Assembly: GCF_014901205.1 (NCBI RefSeq)
Contig: NZ_JACNMU010000008.1
Coordinates: 1 to 64,000, forward strand
Length of the DNA stretch: 64,000 bases
Reading direction: 5' to 3'
Source: Meridianimarinicoccus sp. MJW13
GTDB taxonomy: Bacteria; Pseudomonadota; Alphaproteobacteria; Rhodobacterales; Rhodobacteraceae
The notes below the pieces were generated by a model. The model was not told the DNA's origin. It was given only the letters and a program-made list of their open reading frames with translations, and did not search any database. The translations under genes and the position numbers were made by a program. Position 1 is the stretch's first letter. The number at the start of each line of letters is the position of its first letter. Positions 1 through 9,314 of this stretch are shown here, one piece after another.

Positions 1-304
1 ATGGCTGTCGCCGCTGCAGTCACAAATTTCATCGATCATCCTCCCGATCAGTCGCTGAAAACAGGACCACACAAAAATGCGCGCCCCCAAATCATCATCA
101 CCATTAAAAAGAGTCCGGCAACAGCCGCGTAAATTTTGTGCTGTTAATGTCGAATAGTGAATGATAACAAATTATAAGACAAAGGCATTCATCAAGATTG
201 CGGTGAAGGTGTGCGGGTTTCCGCACGGTCAGGGTCAACCCTGTGTGAAGTCCCGCACATCATTCCAACCCATGAATATCAATATGTTAGGGCAAGCATC
301 CCGC
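1..304. other. Left-edge stretch without a supported gene
   Basis: No recognisable gene. A frame is open from base 1 to a TAA at 130-132 (43 codons), which could be the tail of a gene cut by the window edge, but its residue composition is unremarkable and I do not recognise it. The rest is AT-richer than the neighbouring genes and lies downstream of the leftward RES toxin gene, so it is probably its 3' flank. I see no clear hairpin followed by a T-run. Confidence 0.3.
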
Positions 305-997
305 TCAGAGCCCGCGCAGCGCATAGGCGGGCGATCCGTTCCAGCGCAAGGACCAGCGGGCACCGGGTCGCACGTTCTGGATGATGCCCGGATCGAAAGC
401 CACCAGGCAACGGCCCCCGGAATGGCGCACCGAGGGGTAGAGCAATCCGCGATGCCCGTCGCGGCGCAGGTCCATCGCCAGCGCCTGCCCGGCCGGATAA
501 CCGATCTCGGGATCCGCGGTCAGGGCGGGATGGGCCGGGGTGTCGGTCAGATCCGGGAAGTCGCCGATGAAATCGGCCAGCAGTTCCACGTAGTGGGCCT
601 CATCTTCGAAAATGCCGATGTAGCTGAGTTCGCGGGTGCGATGAAACCCCACTTCTTCGGCCGAAGTCAGTACGTTGTAGCTGCAATACCAGGCCCCGCG
701 GTCGCCATTGTTGAACCGGTTGCCCGTGGGCCGCGTGTAGGTGAACGCGGCGTTGATGTGGCTTTGGCCATAGAGTTTCAGGTCATGGGCACGGCGGGCA
801 AAGACCAACTCGCGCCGATCCAGCGCCGGGCTGCCCTCGCGCTCGGCAATCAGGCGGGCGCTGGTTTCGCCTTCCAGATCGGCCAGAAGCGCGGCTTCCT
901 CGTCGCTGTCGACGAGACCGCGCAGCACCGGAGGCTTGAAATGGGTTTCCGAGATCAGGCGTACCAGCGCCCGGTCATTGATGGAGGTGATCTTCAC
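305..997 (-). CDS. RES-domain toxin of a type II toxin-antitoxin pair
   Basis: Predicted 230-residue RES-family toxin. Characterised relatives (MbcT and Res toxins) break down NAD+ and arrest growth unless held by their Xre/MbcA-type antitoxin. The family pattern is visible: an N-terminal Arg in RLISETHF, a central segment with RFNNGDRGAWYCSYN followed by EEVGFHR, and a C-terminal SVRHSGGRCLVAFDP containing the signature Ser. I chose the GTG at 997 because it overlaps the antitoxin TGA by two bases, the usual translational coupling of these pairs. Frames opening further upstream only shadow the antitoxin. It is co-transcribed second, after the antitoxin. The family call is firm; the NAD-degrading activity is by analogy. 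Confidence 0.85.
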   Translation of the reverse strand: MKITSINDRALVRLISETHFKPPVLRGLVDSDEEAALLADLEGETSARLIAEREGSPALDRRELVFARRAHDLKLYGQSHINAAFTYTRPTGNRFNNGDRGAWYCSYNVLTSAEEVGFHRTRELSYIGIFEDEAHYVELLADFIGDFPDLTDTPAHPALTADPEIGYPAGQALAMDLRRDGHRGLLYPSVRHSGGRCLVAFDPGIIQNVRPGARWSLRWNGSPAYALRGL

Positions 998-1383
998 ATG
1001 CCGCCCCGCAGGGCGTCCAAATAGCTGCGCACCCGCAGGATCTTGGGCAATCCGCCCCGGATCATCGCGTCCAGCGGGCGGCTGCCGTCGAATTCGGGAC
1101 CAGTGTTGGCCAGTTTGACCCATTTGCCCGCAATCGGCGGATTGAAATACAGCTCCAGCGATTTGTAGAGCCCCACCAGCGCGCTGAGCCGCAGCATCTG
1201 GTCGCGTGTCAGCTCTCCGGCATAGCCGGGCTTGCGGGCGCGTTTCCATGTGGAGTCCGACATGTCGGCCAGTGCCGCAGCCTCGCGCCCGGTCAGCGAC
1301 CAGGCGTCGGCAATGCGGCCGAAAGCTTTCAGCGCGACGGCTTGTCGGTCGGCGGTGGGGCGTTCACGAAATGCGTTTTCCAT
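994..1383 (-). CDS. Xre/MbcA/ParS-type antitoxin (DUF2384)
   Basis: Predicted 129-residue antitoxin that neutralises the RES toxin encoded just downstream and probably binds its own promoter. A helix-turn-helix-like N-terminal part (GREAAALADMSDSTWKRA, residues about 33-50) precedes a C-terminal toxin-binding DUF2384-like part ending in GGLPKILRVRSYLDALRGG. The ATG at 1383 follows an AAGGAGTG ribosome-binding site at good distance. The gene order antitoxin-toxin and the two-base overlap match known RES-Xre modules. A long inverted repeat lies about 25-60 bases upstream and is the likely autoregulatory operator. Confidence 0.85.
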   Translation of the reverse strand: MENAFRERPTADRQAVALKAFGRIADAWSLTGREAAALADMSDSTWKRARKPGYAGELTRDQMLRLSALVGLYKSLELYFNPPIAGKWVKLANTGPEFDGSRPLDAMIRGGLPKILRVRSYLDALRGGM

Positions 1384-1408
1384 GGGATCACTCCTTGCAC
1401 ATAAGATA

Positions 1409-1444
1409 GGGTCATATGGGATGCTTGTCTAGGCCATATGACCC
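1409..1444. promoter_or_regulatory. Inverted-repeat operator of the RES/Xre module
   Basis: Perfect 11-base inverted repeat, GGGTCATATGG at 1409-1419 and CCATATGACCC at 1434-1444, with 14 bases between. Each arm carries CATATG, and the two CATATG cores start 22 bases apart, about two helical turns, so two antitoxin dimers could bind the same DNA face. It lies directly upstream of the antitoxin gene. Binding by this antitoxin is inferred. Confidence 0.6.
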
Positions 1445-1577
1445 GTTCGGAGTGACGTCGCGTCCCGCAAGGGCCTGCGTAACTGTGCTGCCCCTTGCGA
1501 AAAACCCGTGCTAGGGTTTCACAAAGCTGAAAGGCGGGGCGTCGGAACCGGCGCACCCTGCGGAGGGGAGGACGAAG

Positions 1578-2606
1578 GTGACATCGACTTCGGTTGAAAC
1601 GGCGCAGGCCCAGGGGGCAGCAGACGGCACGTTGCCCGTGACACAGGATCACGGCCGCTTTCCGCGCAATCCCGGCATGCCGCTGGATCTGGACGTGGTG
1701 GCCTCGGTGCGGGTCAACACCTCGGCGGTAGAGCGGCGCGCCGCCACGTTTGGCACCCGGCGCAGCGTCAAGAAGGATCATCAGGCGGCCTGGCTGCTGC
1801 GGGCGATCTCGTTGATGGATCTGACCACGCTCAGCGGCGATGACACCAAGGCGCGCGTGCGGCGGCTGTGCGCCAAGGCCCGCCATCCGCTGCGCGATGA
1901 TCTGGTCGAAGCGCTGGGGATTGCCGATCTGAACCTGACCACCGGGGCAGTCTGCGTCTATCACGAGATGGTGGAAACCGCCGTCGCCGCGCTCGAGGGC
2001 AGCGGTATTCCGGTGGCCGCCGTGTCCACCGGCTTTCCCGAGGCGCTGTCGCCCTTCCATCTGCGGGTCAAGGAGATCGAGGAATCGGTCAGGGCCGGCG
2101 CGCAGGAGATCGATATCGTGATCTCGCGCCGCCATGTGCTGACCGGCGACTGGCAGGCGCTTTACGACGAGATGGCCACCTATCGCGACGCTTGCGGATC
2201 GGCCCACGTCAAGGCGATCCTGGCCACCGGGCAGTTGGGTTCGCTGCGCAATGTGGCGCGCGCCAGCCATGTCTGCATGATGGCGGGGGCCGATTTCATC
2301 AAGACCTCCACCGGCAAGGAGTCGGTCAATGCCACCCTGCCCGTCAGTCTGGTGATGGTGCGCGCGATCCGCGACTATCAGGCGATGACCGGCCAGATGA
2401 TCGGCTTCAAACCCGCGGGCGGCATTTCGAAGGCCAAGGACGCGCTGGTCTACCTGTCGATGATGAAGGAAGAACTGGGGCGCGACTGGCTGGAACCAGA
2501 CCTGTTCCGTTTCGGCGCCTCCAGCCTGCTGGGCGATATCGAACGCCAGTTGGAGCATCACGTCACCGGCCGCTATTCCGCCGCCTTCCGCCATGGCATC
2601 AGCTAG
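1578..2606 (+). CDS. deoC: Deoxyribose-phosphate aldolase
   Basis: Predicted class I aldolase of 342 residues that splits 2-deoxyribose-5-phosphate into glyceraldehyde-3-phosphate and acetaldehyde, in cytosolic deoxynucleoside catabolism. The Schiff-base lysine is K242 in ADFIKTSTGK, and the second active-site lysine is K278 in GFKPAGGI. It is longer than the roughly 250-residue bacterial enzymes; the N-terminal extension (PRNPGMPLDLDVVASVRVN) matches the long DeoC subfamily. The GTG start at 1578 follows GGAGGGGAGGA. The aldehyde dehydrogenase gene begins 9 bases after the stop, so the acetaldehyde product probably passes to that enzyme. Confidence 0.93.
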   Translation: MTSTSVETAQAQGAADGTLPVTQDHGRFPRNPGMPLDLDVVASVRVNTSAVERRAATFGTRRSVKKDHQAAWLLRAISLMDLTTLSGDDTKARVRRLCAKARHPLRDDLVEALGIADLNLTTGAVCVYHEMVETAVAALEGSGIPVAAVSTGFPEALSPFHLRVKEIEESVRAGAQEIDIVISRRHVLTGDWQALYDEMATYRDACGSAHVKAILATGQLGSLRNVARASHVCMMAGADFIKTSTGKESVNATLPVSLVMVRAIRDYQAMTGQMIGFKPAGGISKAKDALVYLSMMKEELGRDWLEPDLFRFGASSLLGDIERQLEHHVTGRYSAAFRHGIS

Positions 2607-2615
2607 GACACTCCC

Positions 2616-4997
2616 ATGACCATCGCAGAGATTTTCGAGACCATGGACTACGGCACAGCCCCCGAAAGCTCCGCCATGGCGCAGGCCTGGCTGGATCGAC
2701 ACGATCGCGCCTTCGGCCATTTCATTGACGGCGCCTTTACCAAGCCCGGCAAGGCGCGCTTCGACAGCCTGTCCCCGGCGACGGGTGCGCAACTGGCCAG
2801 CCTGACGGAGGCCACCCAGAAGGATGTGAACGCCGCCGTGGCTGCCGCCGCGCGGGCGCAGAAGGGCTGGGCCGACCTGGGCGGGCCGGGCCGTGCGCGG
2901 CACCTGTACGCGCTGGCGCGGCTGATCCAGAAACACGCGCGCCTCTTCGCGGTTCTGGAGAGCCTCGACAACGGCAAGCCCATTCGCGAAACCCGCGATG
3001 CGGACGTGCCCACGGCGGCGCGGCATTTCTATCATCACGCGGGCTGGGCCCAGCTGATGGAGACCGAATTGCCGGGGTATGACGCGGTGGGGGTCGCCGG
3101 TCAGATCATCCCGTGGAACTTCCCCTTCCTGATGCTGGCCTGGAAGATCGCCCCGGCGCTGGCCATGGGCAACACGGTTGTGCTGAAGCCCGCCGAATAC
3201 ACCTCGCTCACCGCGCTGCTGTTTGCCGAGATCTGCCTTGAGGCCGGTCTGCCCGCGGGCGTGGTCAATATCGTGACCGGCCACGGCGCGGTCGGGTCGA
3301 TGATCGCCGGGCATGCGGATGTGGACAAGGTCGCCTTCACCGGCTCCACCGGGGTTGGACGGCTGTTGCGCGAACAGACCGCTGGCAGTGGCAAGAAGCT
3401 GACGCTGGAACTGGGCGGCAAGTCGCCGTTCATCGTCTTCGACGATGCCGATCTGGACAGCGCGGTCGAAGGCGTGGTCGATGCGATCTGGTTCAACCAG
3501 GGACAGGTTTGCTGCGCGGGCTCGCGCCTGCTGGTGCATGAGGCCGTGGCCGAACGGTTCCTGGACAAGCTGAAGCTGCGGATGGCCACGCTTCGGGTCG
3601 GCGATCCGCTGGACAAATCCGTGGATTTGGGCTGCATCGTCGATCCGGTGCAGCACGCGCGGATCACCCGAATGGTGGATCAGGGCGTCGCCGACGGCGC
3701 GGTTCTGTATCGGGCCGACACGCCCCTGCCCGACAGCGGCTGCTACTATCCGCCGACCCTGCTGACCGGGGTCGAGGCCGGATCGACCCTTGCCCAAGAG
3801 GAAATATTCGGCCCGGTGCTGGTCACCATGAGTTTCCGCACCCCCGAGGAAGCGGTGCAGCTGGCCAACAACTCCCGTTATGGTCTGGCCGCCAGCCTGT
3901 GGAGCGAGAACATCAACCTCGCCCTCGGCCTGGCACCGCAGATCAAGGCCGGGGTGGTCTGGATCAACTGCACAAACCAGTTCGACGCGGCGGCGGGCTT
4001 TGGCGGCTTCCGCGAAAGCGGCTTTGGCCGCGAAGGCGGGCGCGAGGGGCTGTATGAATATGTCAAACCGGCCTGGCAGAAGTCCCTGAAGGATGCGCCC
4101 GAGGCGAAACCCGCCAAGCTGGTTGAAACCGGCCTGGGCGGGCTCAGCGGTATCGACCGCACCGCCAAGATGTATATCGGCGGCAAACAGGCCCGGCCCG
4201 ACAGCGGCTATGCGATGCCCGTGGTCTCGCCCAAGGGCCGGTTGATCGGCCAGGTCGGCCACGGCAACCGCAAGGACATCCGCAATGCGGTCGAAGCCGC
4301 AGCCGTGGCATTGGGGGGCTGGCAAAAGGCCTCGGGCCACCTGAGGGCGCAGATCCTGTATTACATCGCCGAGAACCTGTCGGCCCGCGCGGCGGAATTC
4401 GAAGGCCGCCTGCGCGAGATGACCGGCGCTTCGGCCAAGGCTGCGGCAACCGAGGTTCAGACCTCCATCGACCGGCTGTTCACGGCGGCCGCAAGGGCGG
4501 ACAAATACGACGGTCAGGTGCATTCGGTGCCGCTGCGCGGCGCTGTTCTGGCGATGAAGGAACCGGTGGGCGTTCTGGGCATCGTCTGCCCCGCCGAGGC
4601 CCCGCTGCTGGCCTTCGTGTCGCTGGTGGCCCCGGCCATCGCCATGGGCAACACGGTGGTGGTGGTGCCTTCCGAGATTGCGCCGCTGGCCGCAACGGAC
4701 CTCTATCAGGTGTTCGACACCTCGGATCTGCCCGGCGGCGTCGTCAACATCGTCACCGGCCACCGCGACGAGTTGAGCGGCACGCTGGCCGATCATTATG
4801 GCGTCGATGGCCTGTGGTATCACGGCAGCCGCGACGGCTCGGCCAGGGTTGAAAAAGCCTCGGCTGCCAACCTGAAACGGACCTGGGTCAACAACGGCAA
4901 GGCGCTGGACTGGCACAATCCGACCCAGGCTGCAGGCGACGCCCTGTTGCGCCACGCCACCGAGGTCAAGAACGTCTGGATCCCCTACGGCGAATAG
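2616..4997 (+). CDS. ALDH16-type two-domain aldehyde dehydrogenase
   Basis: A 793-residue protein with a full aldehyde dehydrogenase domain (about 25-490) fused to a second, incomplete ALDH-like domain (about 515-793). Domain 1 has the general-base Glu265 in LELGGKSP and the nucleophile Cys299 in GQVCCAGSR, the expected 34 residues apart. Domain 2 keeps the cofactor-fold region (PVGVLGIVCPAEAP, AIAMGNTVV) but ends before any ELGGK or GQxC motif, so it cannot be catalytic. This is the architecture of the ALDH16 family known from animals and Rhodobacterales. Paired with deoC it probably oxidises acetaldehyde or a related aldehyde with NAD+. Substrate is inferred from context. Confidence 0.88.
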   Translation: MTIAEIFETMDYGTAPESSAMAQAWLDRHDRAFGHFIDGAFTKPGKARFDSLSPATGAQLASLTEATQKDVNAAVAAAARAQKGWADLGGPGRARHLYALARLIQKHARLFAVLESLDNGKPIRETRDADVPTAARHFYHHAGWAQLMETELPGYDAVGVAGQIIPWNFPFLMLAWKIAPALAMGNTVVLKPAEYTSLTALLFAEICLEAGLPAGVVNIVTGHGAVGSMIAGHADVDKVAFTGSTGVGRLLREQTAGSGKKLTLELGGKSPFIVFDDADLDSAVEGVVDAIWFNQGQVCCAGSRLLVHEAVAERFLDKLKLRMATLRVGDPLDKSVDLGCIVDPVQHARITRMVDQGVADGAVLYRADTPLPDSGCYYPPTLLTGVEAGSTLAQEEIFGPVLVTMSFRTPEEAVQLANNSRYGLAASLWSENINLALGLAPQIKAGVVWINCTNQFDAAAGFGGFRESGFGREGGREGLYEYVKPAWQKSLKDAPEAKPAKLVETGLGGLSGIDRTAKMYIGGKQARPDSGYAMPVVSPKGRLIGQVGHGNRKDIRNAVEAAAVALGGWQKASGHLRAQILYYIAENLSARAAEFEGRLREMTGASAKAAATEVQTSIDRLFTAAARADKYDGQVHSVPLRGAVLAMKEPVGVLGIVCPAEAPLLAFVSLVAPAIAMGNTVVVVPSEIAPLAATDLYQVFDTSDLPGGVVNIVTGHRDELSGTLADHYGVDGLWYHGSRDGSARVEKASAANLKRTWVNNGKALDWHNPTQAAGDALLRHATEVKNVWIPYGE

Positions 4998-5015
4998 ACC
5001 GGCGCGCGGGCCGGG

Positions 5016-5741
5016 TCAGCCCGAATTCAGCGACAAATCCTCGTCCACGGCGGGGATCTGGGCGCGGTGTTCGCGCCGGGCGCGGGCCGCGGCCACGAGG
5101 GCTGCGAACAGCGCGCGCTGGCGGCGCAAGTAGAACAGATGCTCGGGGTGCCATTGCACGCCGATGGCAAACGGATCGCGGGTGGTTTCCACGGCTTGCA
5201 CCATGCCGCCGTTGTCGCGCGCGCTGACCCGCAGGTCGCGGCCCAGATCCTTGACAGATTGGCTGTGCAGCGCGTTTACCGAGACTTCCGCGGTGGCCAT
5301 GATCTGGCACAGGCGGGTGTCGTCCAGCACCCGCACCCGTTTGCGCGGCAGGATGGTGCGCAGCTTGCGGCTGTCGCGGAAGGTGCCATAGGCGTCCTGG
5401 TCCAGACTGCCGCCCAGGGCGACGTTCAGCATCTGCGCCCCGCGACAGATGCCGAGGATCGGCAGGTTCCGGGCGCGCGCGCTTTCGACGATCTCGCGCT
5501 CCAGCGCGTCACGGTAGGGATCCAGCCGCGCCGTTGTCACCAGCTCGCCCTTGTAGAGTTCGGGCGAAATGTCGTCACCACCACCAATGATGACGCCATC
5601 GACAGCATTCAGATCCACATCCTCCGAACGGCTCCAGCGCCGGGCGCGGCCCCCGGTCAGAAGGACATTCAGCGCCACCAGCGGGAATATCCGCCACCCC
5701 GAGCGGCGCGAGACCGAGACGCCGATTACCGGGCGAGACAT
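5016..5741 (-). CDS. Class-I glutamine amidotransferase-like gamma-glutamyl hydrolase (PuuD/peptidase C26 type)
   Basis: Predicted 241-residue cysteine hydrolase of the GATase1 / gamma-glutamyl-GABA hydrolase group. The nucleophile elbow is visible in ILGICRGAQMLN and the catalytic His-Glu in GVQWHPEHL; VDGVIIGGGDDISPELY is typical of the family. The ATG at 5741 begins MSRPVIGVSVSRR, the usual family start, and overlaps the end of the upstream amidoligase gene by 16 bases, so the two are translationally coupled. Published genome surveys describe amidoligase-GATase pairs proposed to form and remove amide or gamma-glutamyl bonds on an unknown peptide or metabolite. The real substrate here is unknown. 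Confidence 0.82.
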   Translation of the reverse strand: MSRPVIGVSVSRRSGWRIFPLVALNVLLTGGRARRWSRSEDVDLNAVDGVIIGGGDDISPELYKGELVTTARLDPYRDALEREIVESARARNLPILGICRGAQMLNVALGGSLDQDAYGTFRDSRKLRTILPRKRVRVLDDTRLCQIMATAEVSVNALHSQSVKDLGRDLRVSARDNGGMVQAVETTRDPFAIGVQWHPEHLFYLRRQRALFAALVAAARARREHRAQIPAVDEDLSLNSG

Positions 5742-6670
5742 GCGAATGCCTTTCGGTGCAACAGCGGCGCAATCATGTCCTCGGCTGCGCGGACGGGATC
5801 TGGTTCGTCGCGCACGGCCTTGGTCAGACGGGCCAGCAGATCGGGATCCTCCGCCACCGCATCGACCAGTTGCCACTTGGCCCATTCGGCGCCCAGCGAC
5901 CAGTCCGGTTCGCTCAACCGGCACTCGGGCAGGCGAAAGTGATAGGTCGGGCGGGCACTGCCTTCCGAGGTGCCAAGGGCGGCGGTCACCGCGTCGGCAT
6001 CGTGGTGGCGCAACAGCGGCAGCAGATCCAGCCCGTGATTGCGCGACGTGGTATGCGACAGATACAGGGTCAAAAGGTCGTCGGGTGTCAGATCCCCGGC
6101 GTCCGGCGCCAACAGGGCCTGAACCAGGGTTCCCGGCCAGGGATTGATGAAGGGCAGCACCCGGCGGGTGGCATCCAGATGCGACGCGGCCCGCAACCAG
6201 GGCTCCAGCGCCGCATAGGCCCGGGCGACGCGCACCACCGAGGCGTCAAAGGCGGTTTGCGGATTGAAATGCACACCATAGGCCGCCAACAGGCTGTCGC
6301 GGCTGCCCGCGGCGCCATGCTGGGCCAGCGTGTCCAGAACCTCGTCCAGCACCGCGATCTGAGGCTCGGTAAGCGGCGCGGTGATCAGCTCAACGGGGAC
6401 CAGCGTGCGCGCAATGGCGCCGGCGGCATCGCCTGCTGCCGCGATCTCATGTTTCCAGACCGTGTCCAGCTCGACCGTGATCTTGCCCAGTTGGTCGGTG
6501 GCCAATTCGATCACATGATCTGTGCGTCCGGAGACCGTGCCACCGCATCGTTCAAGGATCAGTTCGGCGGCACGTTCTTCGGACAGGCCGCCGAATTCGA
6601 CCTCGACCCCGATCCGGCGTTGGGCGTCAAGGGAGTCATCGTGTTGGTCCTGGTGTTGCATTCGGCTCAT
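5726..6670 (-). CDS. Amidoligase family protein (Amidoligase_2)
   Basis: Predicted 314-residue member of the COOH-NH2 ligase fold related to glutamine synthetase and gamma-glutamylcysteine synthetase. Visible features are the N-terminal strand RIGVEVEFGGLS with acidic metal/ATP ligands, the paired strand GKITVELDTVWK, and VPVELITAPLT. It would use ATP to join an amine to a carboxylate. The start is uncertain: ATG 6670 and ATG 6661 both fit and neither has a strong ribosome-binding site. It is first in a two-gene operon with the amidotransferase-like hydrolase, which argues for a make-and-trim system for an amide-linked compound or a peptide modification. No substrate can be named. Confidence 0.8.
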   Translation of the reverse strand: MSRMQHQDQHDDSLDAQRRIGVEVEFGGLSEERAAELILERCGGTVSGRTDHVIELATDQLGKITVELDTVWKHEIAAAGDAAGAIARTLVPVELITAPLTEPQIAVLDEVLDTLAQHGAAGSRDSLLAAYGVHFNPQTAFDASVVRVARAYAALEPWLRAASHLDATRRVLPFINPWPGTLVQALLAPDAGDLTPDDLLTLYLSHTTSRNHGLDLLPLLRHHDADAVTAALGTSEGSARPTYHFRLPECRLSEPDWSLGAEWAKWQLVDAVAEDPDLLARLTKAVRDEPDPVRAAEDMIAPLLHRKAFACLAR

Positions 6671-6872
6671 TGGCTGAATGATAGGGCCTTGTTGTAAAAT
6701 TGCACCTCTGAAAGCCCCGATTTCCCCGCAAGGATGCCGCCACAAGCCCATGGCAGGTATCGCAAAAGCCGATTGGCGGTTGCGCCCCACGCGTCAACAC
6801 GCCCTACTGAGGGGACGGGTTGGCCGGTAAAACAATCATAGCCGGATGCAAAAGATTCGTGTATCGGGCTGC

Positions 6873-6898
6873 CTACGTAAATCTACGTTAACGCTAAC
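6873..6898. promoter_or_regulatory. Repeat/palindrome cluster upstream of the glycogen operon
   Basis: Two near-identical octamers, CTACGTAA (6873-6880) and CTACGTTA (6883-6890), start ten bases apart, one helical turn. The second runs into GTTAACGCTAAC (6887-6898), an imperfect palindrome with a central CG as in LacI-family operators. They sit 41-66 bases before the glgP start, in the 268-base gap between the divergent amidoligase and glgP genes. Regulatory function is inferred; no LacI-type gene lies in the window. Confidence 0.35.
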
Positions 6899-6938
6899 AA
6901 CTGCCGTCTGTCGCGCGGCACAGGGTTCTGATCCAGTC

Positions 6939-9314
6939 ATGAAAAACGCAATTCTCAAACGTCTCCGTTATTCGCTGGGCAAGGATGCCGACCATGCCTC
7001 GGTCTATGACTGGCGCATGGCGCTGTCGCTGGTGCTGCGCGATCACATGGTCGACACATGGTTCGACAGCACGCGGGCGGCCTATGGCACCTCGGCCAAG
7101 CGGGTCTATTACCTGTCGATGGAATTCCTGATCGGGCGGCTGATCGAGGACATGATCTCGAACCAGGGGCTGGAGACCGAAGCCCGCGACGCCATGAAGG
7201 CGCTGGGGCAGGATTTCGACACCATCGTCCACGATGAGCCCGACGCCGCACTTGGCAATGGCGGGCTGGGCCGTTTGGCGGCCTGTTTCATGGACTCGCT
7301 GGCAACGCTGGGCATTCCCGCCTACGGCTATGGCATCCGCTATGAACACGGGCTGTTCGAGCAGAGCTTCGTCGAAGGCGAGCAGATGGAAAAGCCCGAG
7401 ACCTGGCTGTCGCAGCGCCACGCCTGGGAGTTCGAACGCCCCGAGGTGCAGTATCGCATCGGCTTTGGCGGCCATGTCAGCCACAACGACGGCCGCGCCA
7501 CATGGCATCCCGGCGACTCGGTTCTGGCCACCGCGCACGACACGCCCATCGTTGGCTGGAAGGGCGTCTGGGGCAACACCCTGCGCCTGTGGGCCGCCGA
7601 TCCTGTGCGCATGTTCGACCTGGCCAGCTTCAATCGGGGTGACTACATCGCGGCGGGCCGATCCGAGGCGCTGGCCCGGACCATCTCGCGCGTGCTCTAT
7701 CCCGACGACACCACCGAAAGCGGCAAGGAGTTGCGGCTGAAGCAGGAGTACTTCTTCACTGCCGCCTCGATCATGGATCTGGTGCGCCGGTTCCTCAGCG
7801 ATCACGACGATATCCGCGCCCTGCCCGATGCCGTCGCGATCCAGTTGAACGACACCCACCCCGCGATTGCCGGGCCGGAACTGGTCCGGCTGCTGGTGGA
7901 CGAACATGGCCTGGACATGCCCGAGGCCATCGCGCTGGCGCGCCGCTGCCTGGCCTATACAAACCACACCCTGCTGCCCGAGGCGCTGGAGCGCTGGCAC
8001 GAGGGTCTGCTGGGCCGCATCCTGCCGCGCCACCTGGAAATCATCCGCGCCATCGACGACAGCCATCAGGCCGAGCACCCCGGCAGCCCCCGCATCCTGG
8101 AGCACGGCGACGTGCGCATGGGCGAGCTGGCCTTCATCATGGCACACAAGGTCAACGGCGTCTCGGCGCTGCACACCGAACTGGTCAAGGAAACGGTCTT
8201 TGCCGACCTGCACCGCATCCATCCGACGCGGATCATCAACCAGACCAACGGCATCACGCCGCGACGCTGGCTGTACGGCTGCAACCCGGCCCTGCGCAAC
8301 CTCATCAGCGAGGAACTGGGCGAAGGCTGGGTGTCGGATCTGGAGCAACTGTCGGCCCTGAAAGCCAAACGCGGCGATTCCGCCTTCATGGCCGATTTCC
8401 ACGCTGCCAAGCGGCTGAACAAGGTGGCCCTGTCGAACTGGATCGGCCAGACCTGCGATGTGCAGATCGACCCCGATGCCATGTTCGACGTGCAGATCAA
8501 GCGCATCCACGAATACAAGCGCCAGTTGATGAACCTGCTGGAAACCATCGCCCTGTGGAACGAAATGCGCGACCATCCCGAAAAGGACTGGACCCCGCGT
8601 GTCAAGATCTTCGGCGGCAAGGCCGCGCCGGGCTATTTCATGGCCAAGGATATCATTCGCCTGATCAACGACACCGCCGCTGTCATCAATGCCGACCCGG
8701 TGACGCGGGACCGGCTGAAGATTGTCTTCCCGCCGAACTACAACGTCACCATGGCCGAACGCCTGATCCCCGCAGCTGACCTGTCCGAACAGATCTCGAC
8801 CGCCGGGAAAGAAGCCTCGGGCACCGGCAATATGAAGTTCGCTCTGAACGGTGCGCTGACCATCGGCACGCTGGATGGCGCCAATGTCGAGATCCGTGAA
8901 CATGTAGGCAGCGAGAACTTCTTCCTCTTCGGCCTGACCGCTGCCGAGGTGATGGAACGCCGTCAGCAGCATGGGTTCTCGCGCGCCGCGATCGAGGCCA
9001 GCCCGCGCCTGAGCCGGGTGTTGGGCCAGATCTTCGAGGGCCGCTTTTCGCCCCAGGATCCGCACCGCTATCACGGGCTGGTGGGCATGCTCTACGACCA
9101 TGACCATTTCCTCGTGACCTGCGATTTCGACAGCTATTTCGATACGCAGCGCCGCGCCGATATTGCCTTCCAATCCCAACAGACCTGGGCCACCATGGCT
9201 TTGATGAACACCGCAAGCATGGGCTGGTTCTCGTCGGATCGCACGATCAAGGGTTATGCCCGCGACATCTGGAAGACCCAGCCCCACGGGGCGCTGCTGG
9301 AGAAGTCCGCATGA
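6939..9314 (+). CDS. glgP: Glycogen/starch phosphorylase
   Basis: Predicted 791-residue alpha-glucan phosphorylase, first gene of the glycogen operon. It releases glucose-1-phosphate from the non-reducing ends of glycogen in the cytosol. The PLP-binding lysine is K633 in [11 protein letters not shown], and the family stretches [25 protein letters not shown] and IQLNDTHPA are all present. I took ATG 6939 (MKNAILKRL), which gives the normal family length; the frame opens earlier at 6846, but that extension looks unlike the family. The stop overlaps the glgB start in an ATGA. Confidence 0.95.
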   Translation: MKNAILKRLRYSLGKDADHASVYDWRMALSLVLRDHMVDTWFDSTRAAYGTSAKRVYYLSMEFLIGRLIEDMISNQGLETEARDAMKALGQDFDTIVHDEPDAALGNGGLGRLAACFMDSLATLGIPAYGYGIRYEHGLFEQSFVEGEQMEKPETWLSQRHAWEFERPEVQYRIGFGGHVSHNDGRATWHPGDSVLATAHDTPIVGWKGVWGNTLRLWAADPVRMFDLASFNRGDYIAAGRSEALARTISRVLYPDDTTESGKELRLKQEYFFTAASIMDLVRRFLSDHDDIRALPDAVAIQLNDTHPAIAGPELVRLLVDEHGLDMPEAIALARRCLAYTNHTLLPEALERWHEGLLGRILPRHLEIIRAIDDSHQAEHPGSPRILEHGDVRMGELAFIMAHKVNGVSALHTELVKETVFADLHRIHPTRIINQTNGITPRRWLYGCNPALRNLISEELGEGWVSDLEQLSALKAKRGDSAFMADFHAAKRLNKVALSNWIGQTCDVQIDPDAMFDVQIKRIHEYKRQLMNLLETIALWNEMRDHPEKDWTPRVKIFGGKAAPGYFMAKDIIRLINDTAAVINADPVTRDRLKIVFPPNYNVTMAERLIPAADLSEQISTAGKEASGTGNMKFALNGALTIGTLDGANVEIREHVGSENFFLFGLTAAEVMERRQQHGFSRAAIEASPRLSRVLGQIFEGRFSPQDPHRYHGLVGMLYDHDHFLVTCDFDSYFDTQRRADIAFQSQQTWATMALMNTASMGWFSSDRTIKGYARDIWKTQPHGALLEKSA

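Noticed and set aside
161-1024. Rightward 287-codon frame opposite the RES toxin
   Set aside because: Antisense of a well-supported toxin gene whose RES motifs are intact.
1329-4955. Leftward open frame of over 1200 codons opposite deoC and the dehydrogenase gene
   Set aside because: It is the antisense of two well-supported genes. Its product is rich in Arg, Gly, His and Gln with no motif, as expected when G/C-ending codons are read backwards.
2616-4997. Reading the long dehydrogenase as an accidental fusion or assembly error
   Set aside because: The second domain is truncated in the same way as in known ALDH16 proteins, so the two-domain form is natural.
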